From positions 1 to 41,648 of the forward strand of contig DASUXY010000025.1 in assembly GCA_036377675.1 (NCBI GenBank): a stretch of DNA of 41,648 nucleotides, in the 5' to 3' direction. Positions 33,750 to 41,648 of this stretch are shown in pieces. Every line of letters begins with the position of its first letter. Positions within the stretch are counted from its first letter, which is position 1. The notes beneath the pieces are model-generated. The model saw nothing but the letters and a program-made list of their open reading frames with translations, did not search any database and was not told the origin of the DNA. A program made the translations under genes and the position numbers. This stretch comes from DASUXY01 sp036377675. Lineage in GTDB: Bacteria > Bacillota > Bacilli > Bacillales > Amphibacillaceae.

Positions 33750-34143
33750 AATCATCCTTTCCATGTCGTTTACCATTTATGAATGGCATTAGTCTTCCAT
33801 CATATTCATTGATGTTAATTTCCCCTTATTTTACCAAAACTGTAACAAAATAATACCGGCACGTATCAGCCGCGTACAATAAAGCAAAAATAAGCGATGT
33901 TAACGCCCTCCCGTCTCCAATAGCTCGTAATAAAGTTGATTACGATTATACTACCTATTCATACAAACGACATTTTTATAGCCATACAATTACACAAAGG
34001 CTTTATGTACCCCGTTTTAATTATTTGAACAATGATTATGGGAATCCTCGATCAACCGACATAGAATAAATGAAAAAGGTATAGAAAAGATACGTTCATT
34101 TTAACCGTATTTATTAACATTTTTTGAACAAATGGAAATTCAT
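33750..34143. other. Gene-free stretch
   Basis: I see no reading frame with a start signal on either strand. It presumably carries the promoter of the nucleotidase gene. Confidence 0.5.
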
Positions 34144-34172
34144 TTGCTTCTTCAGCCAGCAACTGATATATT
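34144..34172 (+). promoter_or_regulatory. Promoter of a candidate small RNA
   Basis: TTGCTT (34144-34149), a 17-base spacer and TATATT (34167-34172) make a plausible sigma-A promoter. There is no coding sequence between it and the terminator at 34240-34281. Confidence 0.5.
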
Positions 34173-34178
34173 ATGTTA

Positions 34179-34281
34179 TAGGATGTTACAATATGTTATG
34201 CGCAAACATACTGTAACGTACCTCTCTCTCTTTCATGAGATCCTCTAGAGAAGCCCCAACCTCTTCTCTAGAGGATTTTTT
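34179..34281 (+). ncRNA. Candidate trans-acting small RNA, about 103 nt
   Basis: Between a promoter and a strong terminator lie three elements. A first hairpin (GTTACA-A-TATGTT, loop, AACATA-C-TGTAAC, 34185-34217) comes first. A pyrimidine-rich single-stranded stretch, CCTCTCTCTCTTTC (34221-34234), follows. The last is a perfect 14-base terminator stem (ATCCTCTAGAGAAG/CTTCTCTAGAGGAT) with six T. The CU-rich stretch is complementary to AGAGAGG/GGAGAG-like Shine-Dalgarno sequences, as in several Gram-positive regulatory RNAs. No open frame longer than a few codons with a ribosome binding site is present. It lies just upstream of, and on the same strand as, the independently promoted proBA T-box leader. 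Confidence 0.55.
34240..34281 (+). terminator. Rho-independent terminator of the candidate small RNA
   Basis: A 14-base perfect stem (34240-34253 with 34263-34276), a 9-base loop CCCCAACCT and the run TTTTTT to 34281. It is one of the strongest terminators in the window yet follows no protein gene on its strand. Confidence 0.85.
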
Positions 34282-34351
34282 ATGAAAAAGTTTACATGTG
34301 TACCATCGTCCTCAATAAACTATACCTGTCTGACTTGCTACGACCCTTCCA

Positions 34352-34380
34352 TTGACATTTTTCCACTTATTCGTCATAAT
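34352..34380 (+). promoter_or_regulatory. proBA promoter
   Basis: Perfect -35 TTGACA (34352-34357), 17-base spacer, -10 CATAAT (34375-34380). Transcription would start near 34387 and run through the T-box leader. Confidence 0.75.
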
Positions 34381-34386
34381 AATAAA

Positions 34387-34640
34387 AAAGATATCTATCC
34401 TTGAACGGTTAGGGAGAACGAGTAGATGAATGTTGCTGTGCTAGAGAGTGGAATTTATAAGCTGAAAGATTTCATCATAAGCACATCATCGAACCTGTCT
34501 TCCTCTTAAGTCCTCTATGAAAATAGAGGCGCACGCCTTCAGCGTTATGAAGCAAGTGGGATGTCGCATATACATCCAATTTTGGTGGTACCGCGGAAGC
34601 AAAGTTCTTTCGTCCTTATAAAGAGGATGGAGAGCTTTTT
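34387..34640 (+). promoter_or_regulatory. Proline-specific T-box riboswitch
   Basis: The leader contains the conserved T-box TGGTACCGCG (34586-34595) that pairs with uncharged tRNA acceptor ends in the antiterminator. Stem I features are also present: GAACGAGTAGATGAA near the 5' end, AGAGAG (34443-34448), and GAACCT with the probable specifier codon CCT for proline at 34494-34496. A terminator hairpin (about 34604-34634, GGATGGAGAGC then a T run) follows. High uncharged tRNA-Pro should allow read-through into proBA. The proline genes downstream support the specifier reading. Confidence 0.9.
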
Positions 34641-34696
34641 TTATTTTTTCATAAATATTAAATTACATTTGTTCAATTACAATAGGAGTCATAAAC

Positions 34697-35806
34697 ATGG
34701 AAAAAAAGAGAATCGTTGTCAAAATAGGGAGTAGTTCTTTAACGAATGATCAAGGAGAACTGGATGAAGTAAAATTAACGGATCATGTCCGTGCCCTTGC
34801 TGCCTTACGACAAGCGAATCATGAAGTCATTTTAGTATCGTCAGGTGCAGTTGCCTCAGGATTTGGACGATTAGGCTATCCATCAAGACCTGTGACACTG
34901 AAAGGAAAGCAAGCGGCCGCTGCTGTGGGACAAAGTTTGTTAATCCAATCATATATCGAAAAATTTAGTGAATTTAGCATTATGCCTGCGCAAATTTTAT
35001 TAACGCGAGGCGACTTCTCAAATCGAGAGCGCTATCAAAATGCTTTTGCAACGATTACCGAACTGTTAGAAAGAGGCATGTTACCGATTATTAATGAAAA
35101 TGATACCGTCGTTATTGATGAACTAACGTTTGGTGACAATGATATGCTCTCTGCACTTGTCAGTGGTTTCATCCATGCCGACCAGCTCATTATTTTAACG
35201 GATATTAATGGTCTTTATGATGATAACCCAACAACGAATCCACATGCAAAACGAATCGACCACCTCGAAGACATTACTGAGGAATTCATGCAGGCAGCTG
35301 AAAGCACAGGTTCAAAAGTTGGGACCGGAGGGATGAAATCGAAGTTACAAGCGGCAAAAACAGCACGATCCCTCGGTGTTCCTGTCTTCATCGGCGTTGG
35401 GAAAGGAGATGATAAATTACTTCGCATTTTAGAAGGTAAAGGGGATGGAACATATATTACGAACAAATCCATCGAACCGATGAATACGAAACGCCAGTGG
35501 ATTGCCTTACATTCAGAAACACTCGGACGGTTGTACGTTGACCAAGGAGCCGAGGAAGCCATTTTGTACAATGGAAGAAGTTTGTTACCTGCTGGAATTT
35601 TTAAAGTAAAAGGAACATTTGAAAGAGGAGATGTCGTAGAAGTATATGGCATGAACGGCTTATTAGGTAAAGGCGAAGTGAATTATTCATCCGATGAAGT
35701 GAAAAAGGAAATTAAAAAAAGACATGAAGAACGAAAGACCGGAGTTCGTGTACCGTCCGTCGAAGTCATCCATCGCAATCGGTGGATTGATTATATTGAA
35801 ATGTAA
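34697..35806 (+). CDS. proB: Glutamate 5-kinase
   Basis: This 369-residue enzyme has an amino acid kinase domain (about 1-260): RIVVKIGSSSLTNDQGELD, VILVSSGAVASGFGRLGY, INENDTVVIDELTFGDNDML and GTGGMKSKLQAAKTA. A C-terminal PUA domain follows (about 275-369). It phosphorylates glutamate in the first step of proline synthesis, normally with feedback inhibition by proline. It starts 57 bases after the T-box terminator with TAGGAGTC upstream. It forms an operon with proA 14 bases downstream. Besides growth, proline made this way can serve as a compatible solute in Bacillaceae. Confidence 0.96.
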   Translation: MEKKRIVVKIGSSSLTNDQGELDEVKLTDHVRALAALRQANHEVILVSSGAVASGFGRLGYPSRPVTLKGKQAAAAVGQSLLIQSYIEKFSEFSIMPAQILLTRGDFSNRERYQNAFATITELLERGMLPIINENDTVVIDELTFGDNDMLSALVSGFIHADQLIILTDINGLYDDNPTTNPHAKRIDHLEDITEEFMQAAESTGSKVGTGGMKSKLQAAKTARSLGVPVFIGVGKGDDKLLRILEGKGDGTYITNKSIEPMNTKRQWIALHSETLGRLYVDQGAEEAILYNGRSLLPAGIFKVKGTFERGDVVEVYGMNGLLGKGEVNYSSDEVKKEIKKRHEERKTGVRVPSVEVIHRNRWIDYIEM

Positions 35807-35820
35807 AATGAGGAGGACAT

Positions 35821-37071
35821 ATGATGAGTGAAATCAAACAAAAAGGGAAATTAGCAAAAACAGCAAGTTTCGCACTAACAACAGCTACGACAGAGGAGAA
35901 AAATGCAGCTTTAGCAGCGATTTCTGAACAATTACTTCAAGATCAAAAGACAATTTTAGAAGCAAATCAAAAAGACCTTGAACAAGGGAAAGCGAATGGT
36001 CTGACAGAGGCAGTCCTTGACCGGATTATGCTGGATGAAAACCGAATCAAAGCGATGGCAAATGCCGTCCATATGCTCATCAACTTAACCGATCCGATTG
36101 GAGAAGTCATGGAAACGATTGAAAAAGATAACGGACTGCTCATTCAAAAGAAACGCGTTCCCATTGGGGTCATTGGCATGATTTATGAAGCGCGACCAAA
36201 TGTAACAGTAGATGCAGCTACGCTATCCCTTAAAACGGGTAATGCCGTTCTGTTACGAGGAAGTTCGTCTGCGATCCATTCCAACATAGCTCTTGTCCAA
36301 TCCATTCATCAAGCATTAGAACAGAGCAAATTACCCATTGATAGTGTGCAATTAATTGAAGATACGAGTAGGGAAAAGGCCAAAGATTTCTTTCAATTAA
36401 ACGAATATTTAGATGTACTCATCCCGAGAGGAAGCGAAAAGTTAATCGATACCGTCATGCGCCAAGCAACAGTACCTGTCATCGAAACAGGAGCCGGCAA
36501 TTGCCACGTCTTCATCGATGAAACCGCAGAACGAACGATGGCAAACGAAATTGTTTTAAATGCCAAGTTACAACGCCCCTCTGTCTGTAATGCGATTGAA
36601 ACCGTATTAATCGACAAAACATGGTTTGCCGAACATGGAGTACGACTGCTCGAACAACTCGCCCAACGTGATGTAGAAGTTTTCGCTGATGAAACGATCT
36701 GCGAAGCGTTTCCAAAAGCAAAACGAGCAACCGAAGAACATTGGTTTAAAGAATACTTAGGGTTATCGATTAGCGCTAAACTCGTAGACTCATGCGCTGA
36801 AGCGATCGACCATATTAATCAATACGGAACCCACCATTCTGAAGCGATCGTGACAGAAAACGAAGCACATGCACAGGCATTTTTACAAAATGTCGATGCC
36901 GCCACTGTCTACCATAATACATCAACCCGTTTCACAGATGGATTTGAATTCGGCTACGGTGCGGAAATCGGCATTAGCACACAAAAACTCCATGCGCGCG
37001 GACCAATGGGATTACAAGCATTAACATCAAGTAAGTTTGTCATCCAAGGAAACGGCCAAATTCGTAGTTAA
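35821..37071 (+). CDS. proA: Glutamate-5-semialdehyde dehydrogenase (gamma-glutamyl phosphate reductase)
   Basis: This is a 416-residue ALDH-superfamily enzyme. Family blocks are RVPIGVIGMIYEARPNVTVDAATLSLKTGNAVLLRGSS, IPRGSEKLI, VPVIETGAGNCHVFIDE, LQRPSVCNAIETVLI with the catalytic Cys, and FGYGAEIGISTQKLHARGPMGLQALTS. It reduces glutamyl phosphate to the semialdehyde after ProB. GAGGAGG lies just ahead of two adjacent ATGs (35821 and 35824); spacing slightly favours the second. The terminator lies 200 bases downstream, leaving an unusually long 3' region. Confidence 0.96.
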   Translation: MMSEIKQKGKLAKTASFALTTATTEEKNAALAAISEQLLQDQKTILEANQKDLEQGKANGLTEAVLDRIMLDENRIKAMANAVHMLINLTDPIGEVMETIEKDNGLLIQKKRVPIGVIGMIYEARPNVTVDAATLSLKTGNAVLLRGSSSAIHSNIALVQSIHQALEQSKLPIDSVQLIEDTSREKAKDFFQLNEYLDVLIPRGSEKLIDTVMRQATVPVIETGAGNCHVFIDETAERTMANEIVLNAKLQRPSVCNAIETVLIDKTWFAEHGVRLLEQLAQRDVEVFADETICEAFPKAKRATEEHWFKEYLGLSISAKLVDSCAEAIDHINQYGTHHSEAIVTENEAHAQAFLQNVDAATVYHNTSTRFTDGFEFGYGAEIGISTQKLHARGPMGLQALTSSKFVIQGNGQIRS

Positions 37072-37273
37072 TAGAGGATGTTTCAGTATAATTGGAGAAA
37101 AATGCGATCGTCTGTAGATCGAAATAGGAATACTCCCCAAATGATGCATCAACTAGATGGCAAAGTTTAGCAGAAGTTTTAAACGAAATATTGATCATAT
37201 TATAAACGACTGAATGGTATTTCATTACAAAACCGTCTCGTACAGTGCCCTTAAGGGTCGACTCACAATAGAG

Positions 37274-37321
37274 AAAATAACCACCTACTTGCTGGTCAAG
37301 CTGATAGGTGGTTATTTTTTG
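37274..37321 (+). terminator. Terminator of proBA
   Basis: AAAATAACCACCTA (37274-37287) pairs with TAGGTGGTTATTTT (37305-37318) around a 17-base loop, ending in a T run. Confidence 0.85.
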
Positions 37322-37773
37322 TACTGTATTGCCTAGAAACAATTAAACTCCCAAAACAATGAACAAGAGAATTTGATCCCCTATTCATCATGGGAGTGAG
37401 CACCATCCCTGATAGCATACGAACTTTATTATTAACGACTAGCCCAATATAATTAGTAGAATGTTCCCACAACAGGGATTAAATGATTGCTAAAAATAGG
37501 AATATTGGCGGTTTTCTATTTTTCTATCTCTGTTAGACTTTGTAAAAAGCCCCTTCACAACTGAAACGATTCTTTTTACAAACTACTAGATAAATATAAC
37601 TTTAATCCAAGTAATGAACAACACAGCATCCTCCATTCATACATGTTTATGACTATCGGAAACTTCGCTCACCTGTTTCAACAAAATACGGATGGGAGGT
37701 GGGTTTTGACACATTTTGTTGGACAGAGAAAAAGCTCATCATCGATAGGGGCAAATTTTAAGGAGGTTTAATT
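37322..37773. other. Gene-free stretch ahead of the protease gene
   Basis: No frame with a credible start is seen on either strand. AT-rich sequence fits a promoter region for the protease gene, and a TTGACA at 37708-37713 has no good partner -10. Confidence 0.45.
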
Positions 37774-39105
37774 GTGAAACGTTCGCTAAAATTAATGAAT
37801 CGTGTCGTCCTGTTTCTGGCTGTTTTTATTGGAGGGTTTGTATTTTCTGGACAAGCATTTGCAGAATCAGCTAGTAACTCCAATTCACCTTTTGAGTATA
37901 TTAAAGGACAACTCGTCGTTTCTATTGATGCACATTCACATCTTGAATCCATGCAACGTGCCGATCATACCATGCTTACTTCTGATCAGTTAGAACAAAG
38001 TGGTTTTCAAGTAGTTGACTCATTGTTGGATAGCATTCAATCCGATCCTGCACAAACGATGCGTAATGATTTCAAACTCGATGTTGTTGATAACATGGGT
38101 TTGGTTTATTTAATCGAATACCCAGAGTCTAAATATAAAAATGTTGATGAGGCAAAAGAAGAGCTCGAAATAACTTTGAAGGACTTGGGGTTAGATGTCA
38201 GATACGTACAAGGGAATTACACGATGTATGCGCTTGAAACAGCACCAGAACTACGATCACCAACAGCGATACACCCTGACCAAGAATGGAATTACGACAT
38301 GATTAAGGCACCTGAAGCTTGGGAGATTACTCCGGACTCTAACAATACTCGAATTGCAGTTTTAGATACGGGGATTGATCATAACCATCCGAGTTTAAGC
38401 GATTTCGTCCATACCTCATTAGGAAAAAGTTTTGTCGATGATGATCCCAGTGATCGTAATGGTCATGGCACACATGTAGCTGGAACGGTTGCGAGCTACG
38501 GAGATGTTTCCGGCGTTATGGAGAATGCCACATTGATACCTGTTAAAGTGTTAGGTGACGATGGTAGCGGATCGATGTATGGTATCCAACAAGGAATCAC
38601 CTATGCAGCTAGTATTGACGCGGATGTCATCAATATGTCGCTCGGTGGGGGTGGATATGATCGCGGAATGGATGAAGCCATCCAAGTAGCAAACAGTCAA
38701 GGTAGCATTGTTGTAGCTGCTTCCGGAAATGATGGAGCAGAAAGTATATCATACCCTGCGGCTTATAGTGGGTCCGTTGCAGTCGGATCTGTTACATCCA
38801 GTCAAACGCGCTCCAGTTTTTCCAATTATGGGCCGGAATTGGATGTGATGGCTCCGGGATCGGACATTTATAGCACATTGCCGAACAATCAATATGGCAC
38901 CCTGTCTGGCACGTCCATGGCAACTCCACATGTGGCAGGGGTAATGGGATTGATCCGATCAGCTAATCCCGATATATCCGTTGATGATGCAAGAACCATT
39001 TTAAATAACACTGCACAAACTGTCGGATCTGAACTCGAATATGGTCATGGCATTGTTGATGCTTTTGCAGCGGTACAAGAAGCTACTAGTGATGTAGGGA
39101 AATAA
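37774..39105 (+). CDS. Subtilisin-like secreted serine protease (S8)
   Basis: This 443-residue preproenzyme has a signal peptide (about 1-31, ending GQAFA-ES), a propeptide of about 130 residues (including I9-like segment FEYIKGQLVVSIDAHSHLES) and a catalytic domain from about residue 165. The triad is visible: IAVLDTGIDHNHP (Asp198), NGHGTHVAGT (His231) and GTSMATPHVAG (Ser381). The oxyanion Asn319 lies in AASGNDG. There is no C-terminal extension or wall anchor, so it is likely released. The start is GTG 37774 behind AAGGAGGTTTAATT. It is a single-gene unit. Proteases of this kind degrade extracellular protein for nutrition. Confidence 0.94.
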   Translation: MKRSLKLMNRVVLFLAVFIGGFVFSGQAFAESASNSNSPFEYIKGQLVVSIDAHSHLESMQRADHTMLTSDQLEQSGFQVVDSLLDSIQSDPAQTMRNDFKLDVVDNMGLVYLIEYPESKYKNVDEAKEELEITLKDLGLDVRYVQGNYTMYALETAPELRSPTAIHPDQEWNYDMIKAPEAWEITPDSNNTRIAVLDTGIDHNHPSLSDFVHTSLGKSFVDDDPSDRNGHGTHVAGTVASYGDVSGVMENATLIPVKVLGDDGSGSMYGIQQGITYAASIDADVINMSLGGGGYDRGMDEAIQVANSQGSIVVAASGNDGAESISYPAAYSGSVAVGSVTSSQTRSSFSNYGPELDVMAPGSDIYSTLPNNQYGTLSGTSMATPHVAGVMGLIRSANPDISVDDARTILNNTAQTVGSELEYGHGIVDAFAAVQEATSDVGK

Positions 39106-39630
39106 TGGTGATCATGAAGTTTCAATGTAAAATGTAGGTGGGTCATCTTGATCTGCCTCCTGGTAAAAGTTTTTATGGTTAACCACTATTTTTAATCAAT
39201 TCATGGAAAATCAAAGAACACAACACATTCAAGCGAATGAACATGAACGTTCGAAACAACCGTACAAGTCAAAGGAACGGCTACTATGAGAAGAATGGAC
39301 TACAATATCAAAGTCAGAGAAAACCGACCGTAGAGTCGTCTCTAGTCGATTAATCGGATGTTTTGATGGATATCGACAAAGAATGGATAGGATCATCTAG
39401 ATAATATATTAAATTTTAGTTTGGGAGTGCACCCCTTAACAACATTAAGATCATGAGACAAAACATTGTATTGGATTTTACACAAGATTATGGACTTGAC
39501 TCGGGGAATTGTGGTTCTCGCTCTCATACTATTTTTTAAACTGAGGGAGTTATCCTTGTTTTTCTCTGAAACTCTTGCTGTATGAATACCATACTAGCTG
39601 ATCCCCCTTAAATCTCCTCCAGAAAAATTA
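39106..39630. other. Mostly gene-free stretch with a transposase remnant
   Basis: Apart from the remnant at 39194-39353 no coding sequence is evident. The downstream border is a terminator for the lipoprotein gene on the minus strand. Confidence 0.5.
39194..39353 (+). pseudogene. IS256/Mutator-type transposase remnant
   Basis: One frame reads NQFMENQRTQHIQANEHERS and a second, overlapping frame reads NNRTSQRNGYYEKNGLQYQSQRK. Joined, they resemble the N-terminal EHERxxxRxxQRNGYYER region of IS256-family transposases. The remnant is frameshifted and lacks the catalytic DDE part. No terminal inverted repeats were found around it. Confidence 0.5.
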
Positions 39631-39633
39631 AAG

Positions 39634-39679
39634 AAAAAAAGGATTTGGCTATCAACAAGTGATGACCGAATCCTTTTTT
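39634..39679 (-). terminator. Terminator of the lipoprotein gene
   Basis: AAAAAGGATT and AATCCTTTTT are inverted repeats around a loop of about 22 bases, with A and T tracts on both sides. It ends about 40 bases after the stop codon of the gene at 39720. Confidence 0.65.
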
Positions 39680-39719
39680 ACTTTTTATTAAGCTGGTGTT
39701 GTCCCAGCCTCCCATGATT

Positions 39720-40106
39720 TTATTTCTCCCGCTCAAAATAACCATTTCGTGTTTTAGACATTCCTGAGCCATTAAGACCGAATGCATCTTCATTTTCCAT
39801 CGTAATTTTATAAAAGTCAATATCATTTGGATAAAAAAATGTAATTTCCATTCCTTCATCAGATTCACTTAAACTATAGGAAATCTCCTTTTCCTCAGCA
39901 AAGACATACACTTTTTCTTCATCAATAAATTCCATTCCTTCTTCATAACCAGGGCACACAGGGGCACCGCCGATTTCTCCATCCTCATATCCATTAATTA
40001 GTATCCATTTTCCGCCGATTAGTTGATCTTCAGTTATCACGTTACCACAACCTCCCATCACTATTGTAACTATCATAAGCAGCAAAAATTGCCGACCCAT
40101 TTTCAT
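39720..40106 (-). CDS. Small lipoprotein of unknown function
   Basis: This 128-residue protein starts at ATG 40106 behind AAAGGAGTGTTTAAGC. It has a lipoprotein signal ending LLMIVTIVMGGC (Cys about 20). An acidic globular domain follows: LIGGKWILINGYEDGEIGG, CPGYEEGMEFIDEEKVYVFAEE and MEITFFYPNDIDFYKITMEN. This is a small beta-sheet pattern like lipocalin-type lipoproteins. I do not recognise it further. It starts 31 bases after the frameshifted gene upstream. That position would fit an immunity or accessory protein for it, but there is no direct evidence. Confidence 0.65.
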   Translation of the reverse strand: MKMGRQFLLLMIVTIVMGGCGNVITEDQLIGGKWILINGYEDGEIGGAPVCPGYEEGMEFIDEEKVYVFAEEKEISYSLSESDEGMEITFFYPNDIDFYKITMENEDAFGLNGSGMSKTRNGYFEREK

Positions 40107-40137
40107 GCTTAAACACTCCTTTATTTTCCATACCCGC

Positions 40138-41509
40138 CTATTTACCAAAAATTCGATCAAGCTCTTTTTTCTCTTGTTCTCTAATCAATTCCTTGTCATC
40201 TATATTCTTATCATTTACTTTAAGGATTTCATCACGCAGGTAGTCTGTGGCATCTTTTCCATACTCATCTTTAATTTTATCTAATGCTTTACTGACTTCA
40301 TACCAATTTTGTGACAAGAAAGCTTCTTCTGGAAAATCAATATGTGGATAATCTTTTTGAGTAGACTGCCATCTTTCAATAGTTTCAAAAGTTTTATCAG
40401 TTGGTACAAGCTGGACTGCATTTACATCAGGCGTTCCTGGTCCCGGAATATTACGTGTTTCAGACATTCCAAATTCCATCCCTAATCTTATAGCTGCCTC
40501 CATTCCCTCTTTTACTGTAATGTCATTGGTTAATTCTTTATATCCTGCATTATGTTCACCGACATCTTTAGCAAGGCTAAATAGCTCCCCAACTTTAAGA
40601 GTACTTGCCGCCTCTGACACTATTTTTCCTAATATCTTCTTTGTAATAAAATCAGCCGTGTATGTAGTCTCTTCATTTTTAGATGTGCTATATTATCATC
40701 AATTTTTTCCGAAACAGCATCCGTTCCCTCATAATAACTTATGTCAAATAAACTATATTCTTTTGCGAAGAAATGATCATCTGGATCAAATCTCCAATCC
40801 CGGAATTGCTGTTCATTCATAAGGGATTCATCCACATCATATTCTGCAGTCTGCAAAGCTGAAAAAATAAAATGCCCCTGAACACCGGTCTTCTTTCCAT
40901 CAATCGTGCGCTCACTTTCATATTCCAATCGGTCAACAATGATGACCGTGTTATCACCCATTGTATTTTCATAGTTTTTGAGCAACATTAAATAGGCTTC
41001 TAATTTTGCCCTGTCTTCCGATAGTATTTCTGTTTGCCCTGGCTTCATTCCTCCACCCAAATATAGATATGCCTCAATGATTGCAATCTCTCTCTCCAAT
41101 GTCCCTCGAGAAAAGACTACTTTTTCATTCAATCTATCTTTCAACTTATCTATATTTTCCCCAGTCATATAGTCTGTTATATCGTTGATCTCTTCCTTCG
41201 TACCATCAGTCAACACAACATTCTGGAAGATATAATACAGTAATGACTGTTCTTTTGGGGTCAGTGGTTCATTATTTGCAACCTTCTCAAGAAGTGTTTC
41301 AAAAATTCCGCCTTCATCCATCATTATTTCTCTTATAGGGTCGACCAGTTCATTTTTATCTACGTTCTTAAACCGTTCTTCCCCTTTATATGATTGGATT
41401 TCCTTCATCAATGCCTTCACATGATGAATCATCTCTTTTACACGTTCATTGCTTAACGTTGTGTAAGTCTCCAAATTTGCAATTAACTCCTCAATTAATT
41501 CAACGATAC
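40138..41509 (-). pseudogene. Large helical protein (polymorphic-toxin-like), cut by IS66 and frameshifted
   Basis: Two frames (41509-40629 and about 40680-40138) form one gene. Adding one A to the A5 run at 40680-40676 joins them as AHLKNEETTYTADFITKKIL then GKIVSEAASTLKVG. The 5' end is missing: coding continues open (IVELIEELIANLETYTTLSN) right up to the end of the IS66-like element at 41510. The protein is mostly charged helices (about 457 residues remain) with no nuclease or other catalytic motif I can name. Length, helical N-part and a following small lipoprotein gene recall LXG/WXG-type secreted toxins, but an LXG domain itself is not visible. The family is unassigned. Confidence 0.6.
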
Positions 41510-41648
41510 GTAAGCGTCAATCCATGCCCACCTTCTATTAGTCCCCCGTCCATGGCATAATCTTCTTAGATGTTATTTCAGGAGGTTTTGCGATGACTAA
41601 ATCAACCAAAAGAATAGAATGGGAAGCTCGAATTAAAGAGTGGAGATC
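41510..41648 (+). mobile_element. Left end of an IS66-family insertion sequence
   Basis: The element begins GTAAGCGTCAATCCATGCC at 41510, the GTAAGCG terminus characteristic of IS66-type elements. It contains the start of a tnpA-like gene facing inwards. The interrupted gene reads up to the boundary. IS66 elements make 8-base duplications, so AACGATAC (41502-41509) would be the expected copy. The other end is outside the window. Confidence 0.8.
41593..41648 (+). CDS. tnpA: IS66 accessory protein TnpA, partial
   Basis: The first 18 codons read MTKSTKRIEWEARIKEWR, matching the usual opening of IS66 TnpA proteins (MTK...R...WxARI). AGGAGGTTTTGCG precedes the ATG. The gene runs off the right edge. 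Confidence 0.75.
   Translation, partial: MTKSTKRIEWEARIKEWR

Noticed and set aside
35215..35652. 145-codon minus-strand frame opposite proB
   Set aside because: Antisense shadow of proB with no promoter or ribosome binding site.
37040..37342. 100-codon minus-strand frame downstream of proA
   Set aside because: It contains the proBA terminator stem and the end of proA on the other strand, and lacks a ribosome binding site. A decayed transposon was considered but nothing recognisable was found.
1..41648. CRISPR arrays, tRNA genes, prophage
   Set aside because: No regularly spaced repeats, cloverleaf-like genes or phage structural genes were seen. The only short tandem repeat is the coding GEP repeat in the adhesin.

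Overview
The window comes from the chromosome of an AT-rich, endospore-forming Bacillaceae (Firmicutes). The evidence is the gene order rrn leader - pdaB - kbaA - gerD - salA/mrp - cwlD, which also occurs in Bacillus subtilis, together with strong AGGAGG-type ribosome binding sites and a proline T-box ahead of proBA. Genus and species cannot be fixed from this sequence.

Layout. 1-370: minus-strand leader and tandem promoters of an rRNA operon whose 16S gene lies beyond the left edge. 420-600: decayed reading frame. 936-7544: sporulation/germination block (pdaB, kbaA, gerD, salA, cwlD), two DUF948 proteins and an Eis-like acetyltransferase. 7778-20521: a complete-looking 4-hydroxyphenylacetate (homoprotocatechuate meta-cleavage) catabolic island. 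Its upper operon is hpaB-hpaD-hpaC-hpaG1-hpaG2-hpaF, its second unit is a TRAP transporter (dctP-Q-M) followed by a DapA-family lyase and hpaE, and it carries a GntR and a LysR regulator. 20593-24075: accessory DNA with an orphan coding remnant, a repeat, a frameshifted LPXTA-anchored adhesin and a truncated response regulator. 24286-25629: NSS-family sodium symporter. 25880-31896: ECF sigma/anti-sigma pair followed by a small secreted protein, three membrane proteins, an ABC ATPase and a lipoprotein. 32172-33746: metallophosphoesterase/5'-nucleotidase. 34144-34281: strong candidate small RNA. 34352-37071: T-box-controlled proBA. 37774-39105: subtilisin-like protease. 39194-41648: IS256-like remnant, a lipoprotein, and a large helical protein gene cut by an IS66-type element that runs off the right edge.

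How the island works. HpaB+HpaC hydroxylate 4-hydroxyphenylacetate, HpaD opens the ring, HpaE oxidises the semialdehyde, HpaF isomerises, and HpaG1/HpaG2 decarboxylate and isomerise to 2-oxohept-3-enedioate. No HpaH hydratase and no HpaI aldolase is present. The only candidate for the last two steps is the DapA-family enzyme. I propose it acts as a single hydratase-aldolase giving pyruvate and succinate semialdehyde. Near-identical operator sequences overlie the -10 regions of the two catabolic units, which suggests one repressor, probably the GntR protein, controls both.

Three genes (adhesin, ECF sigma factor, IS-truncated gene) are each broken by a one-base change in a short homopolymer. 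This could be assembly error or real decay and should be checked before any of them is called dead.
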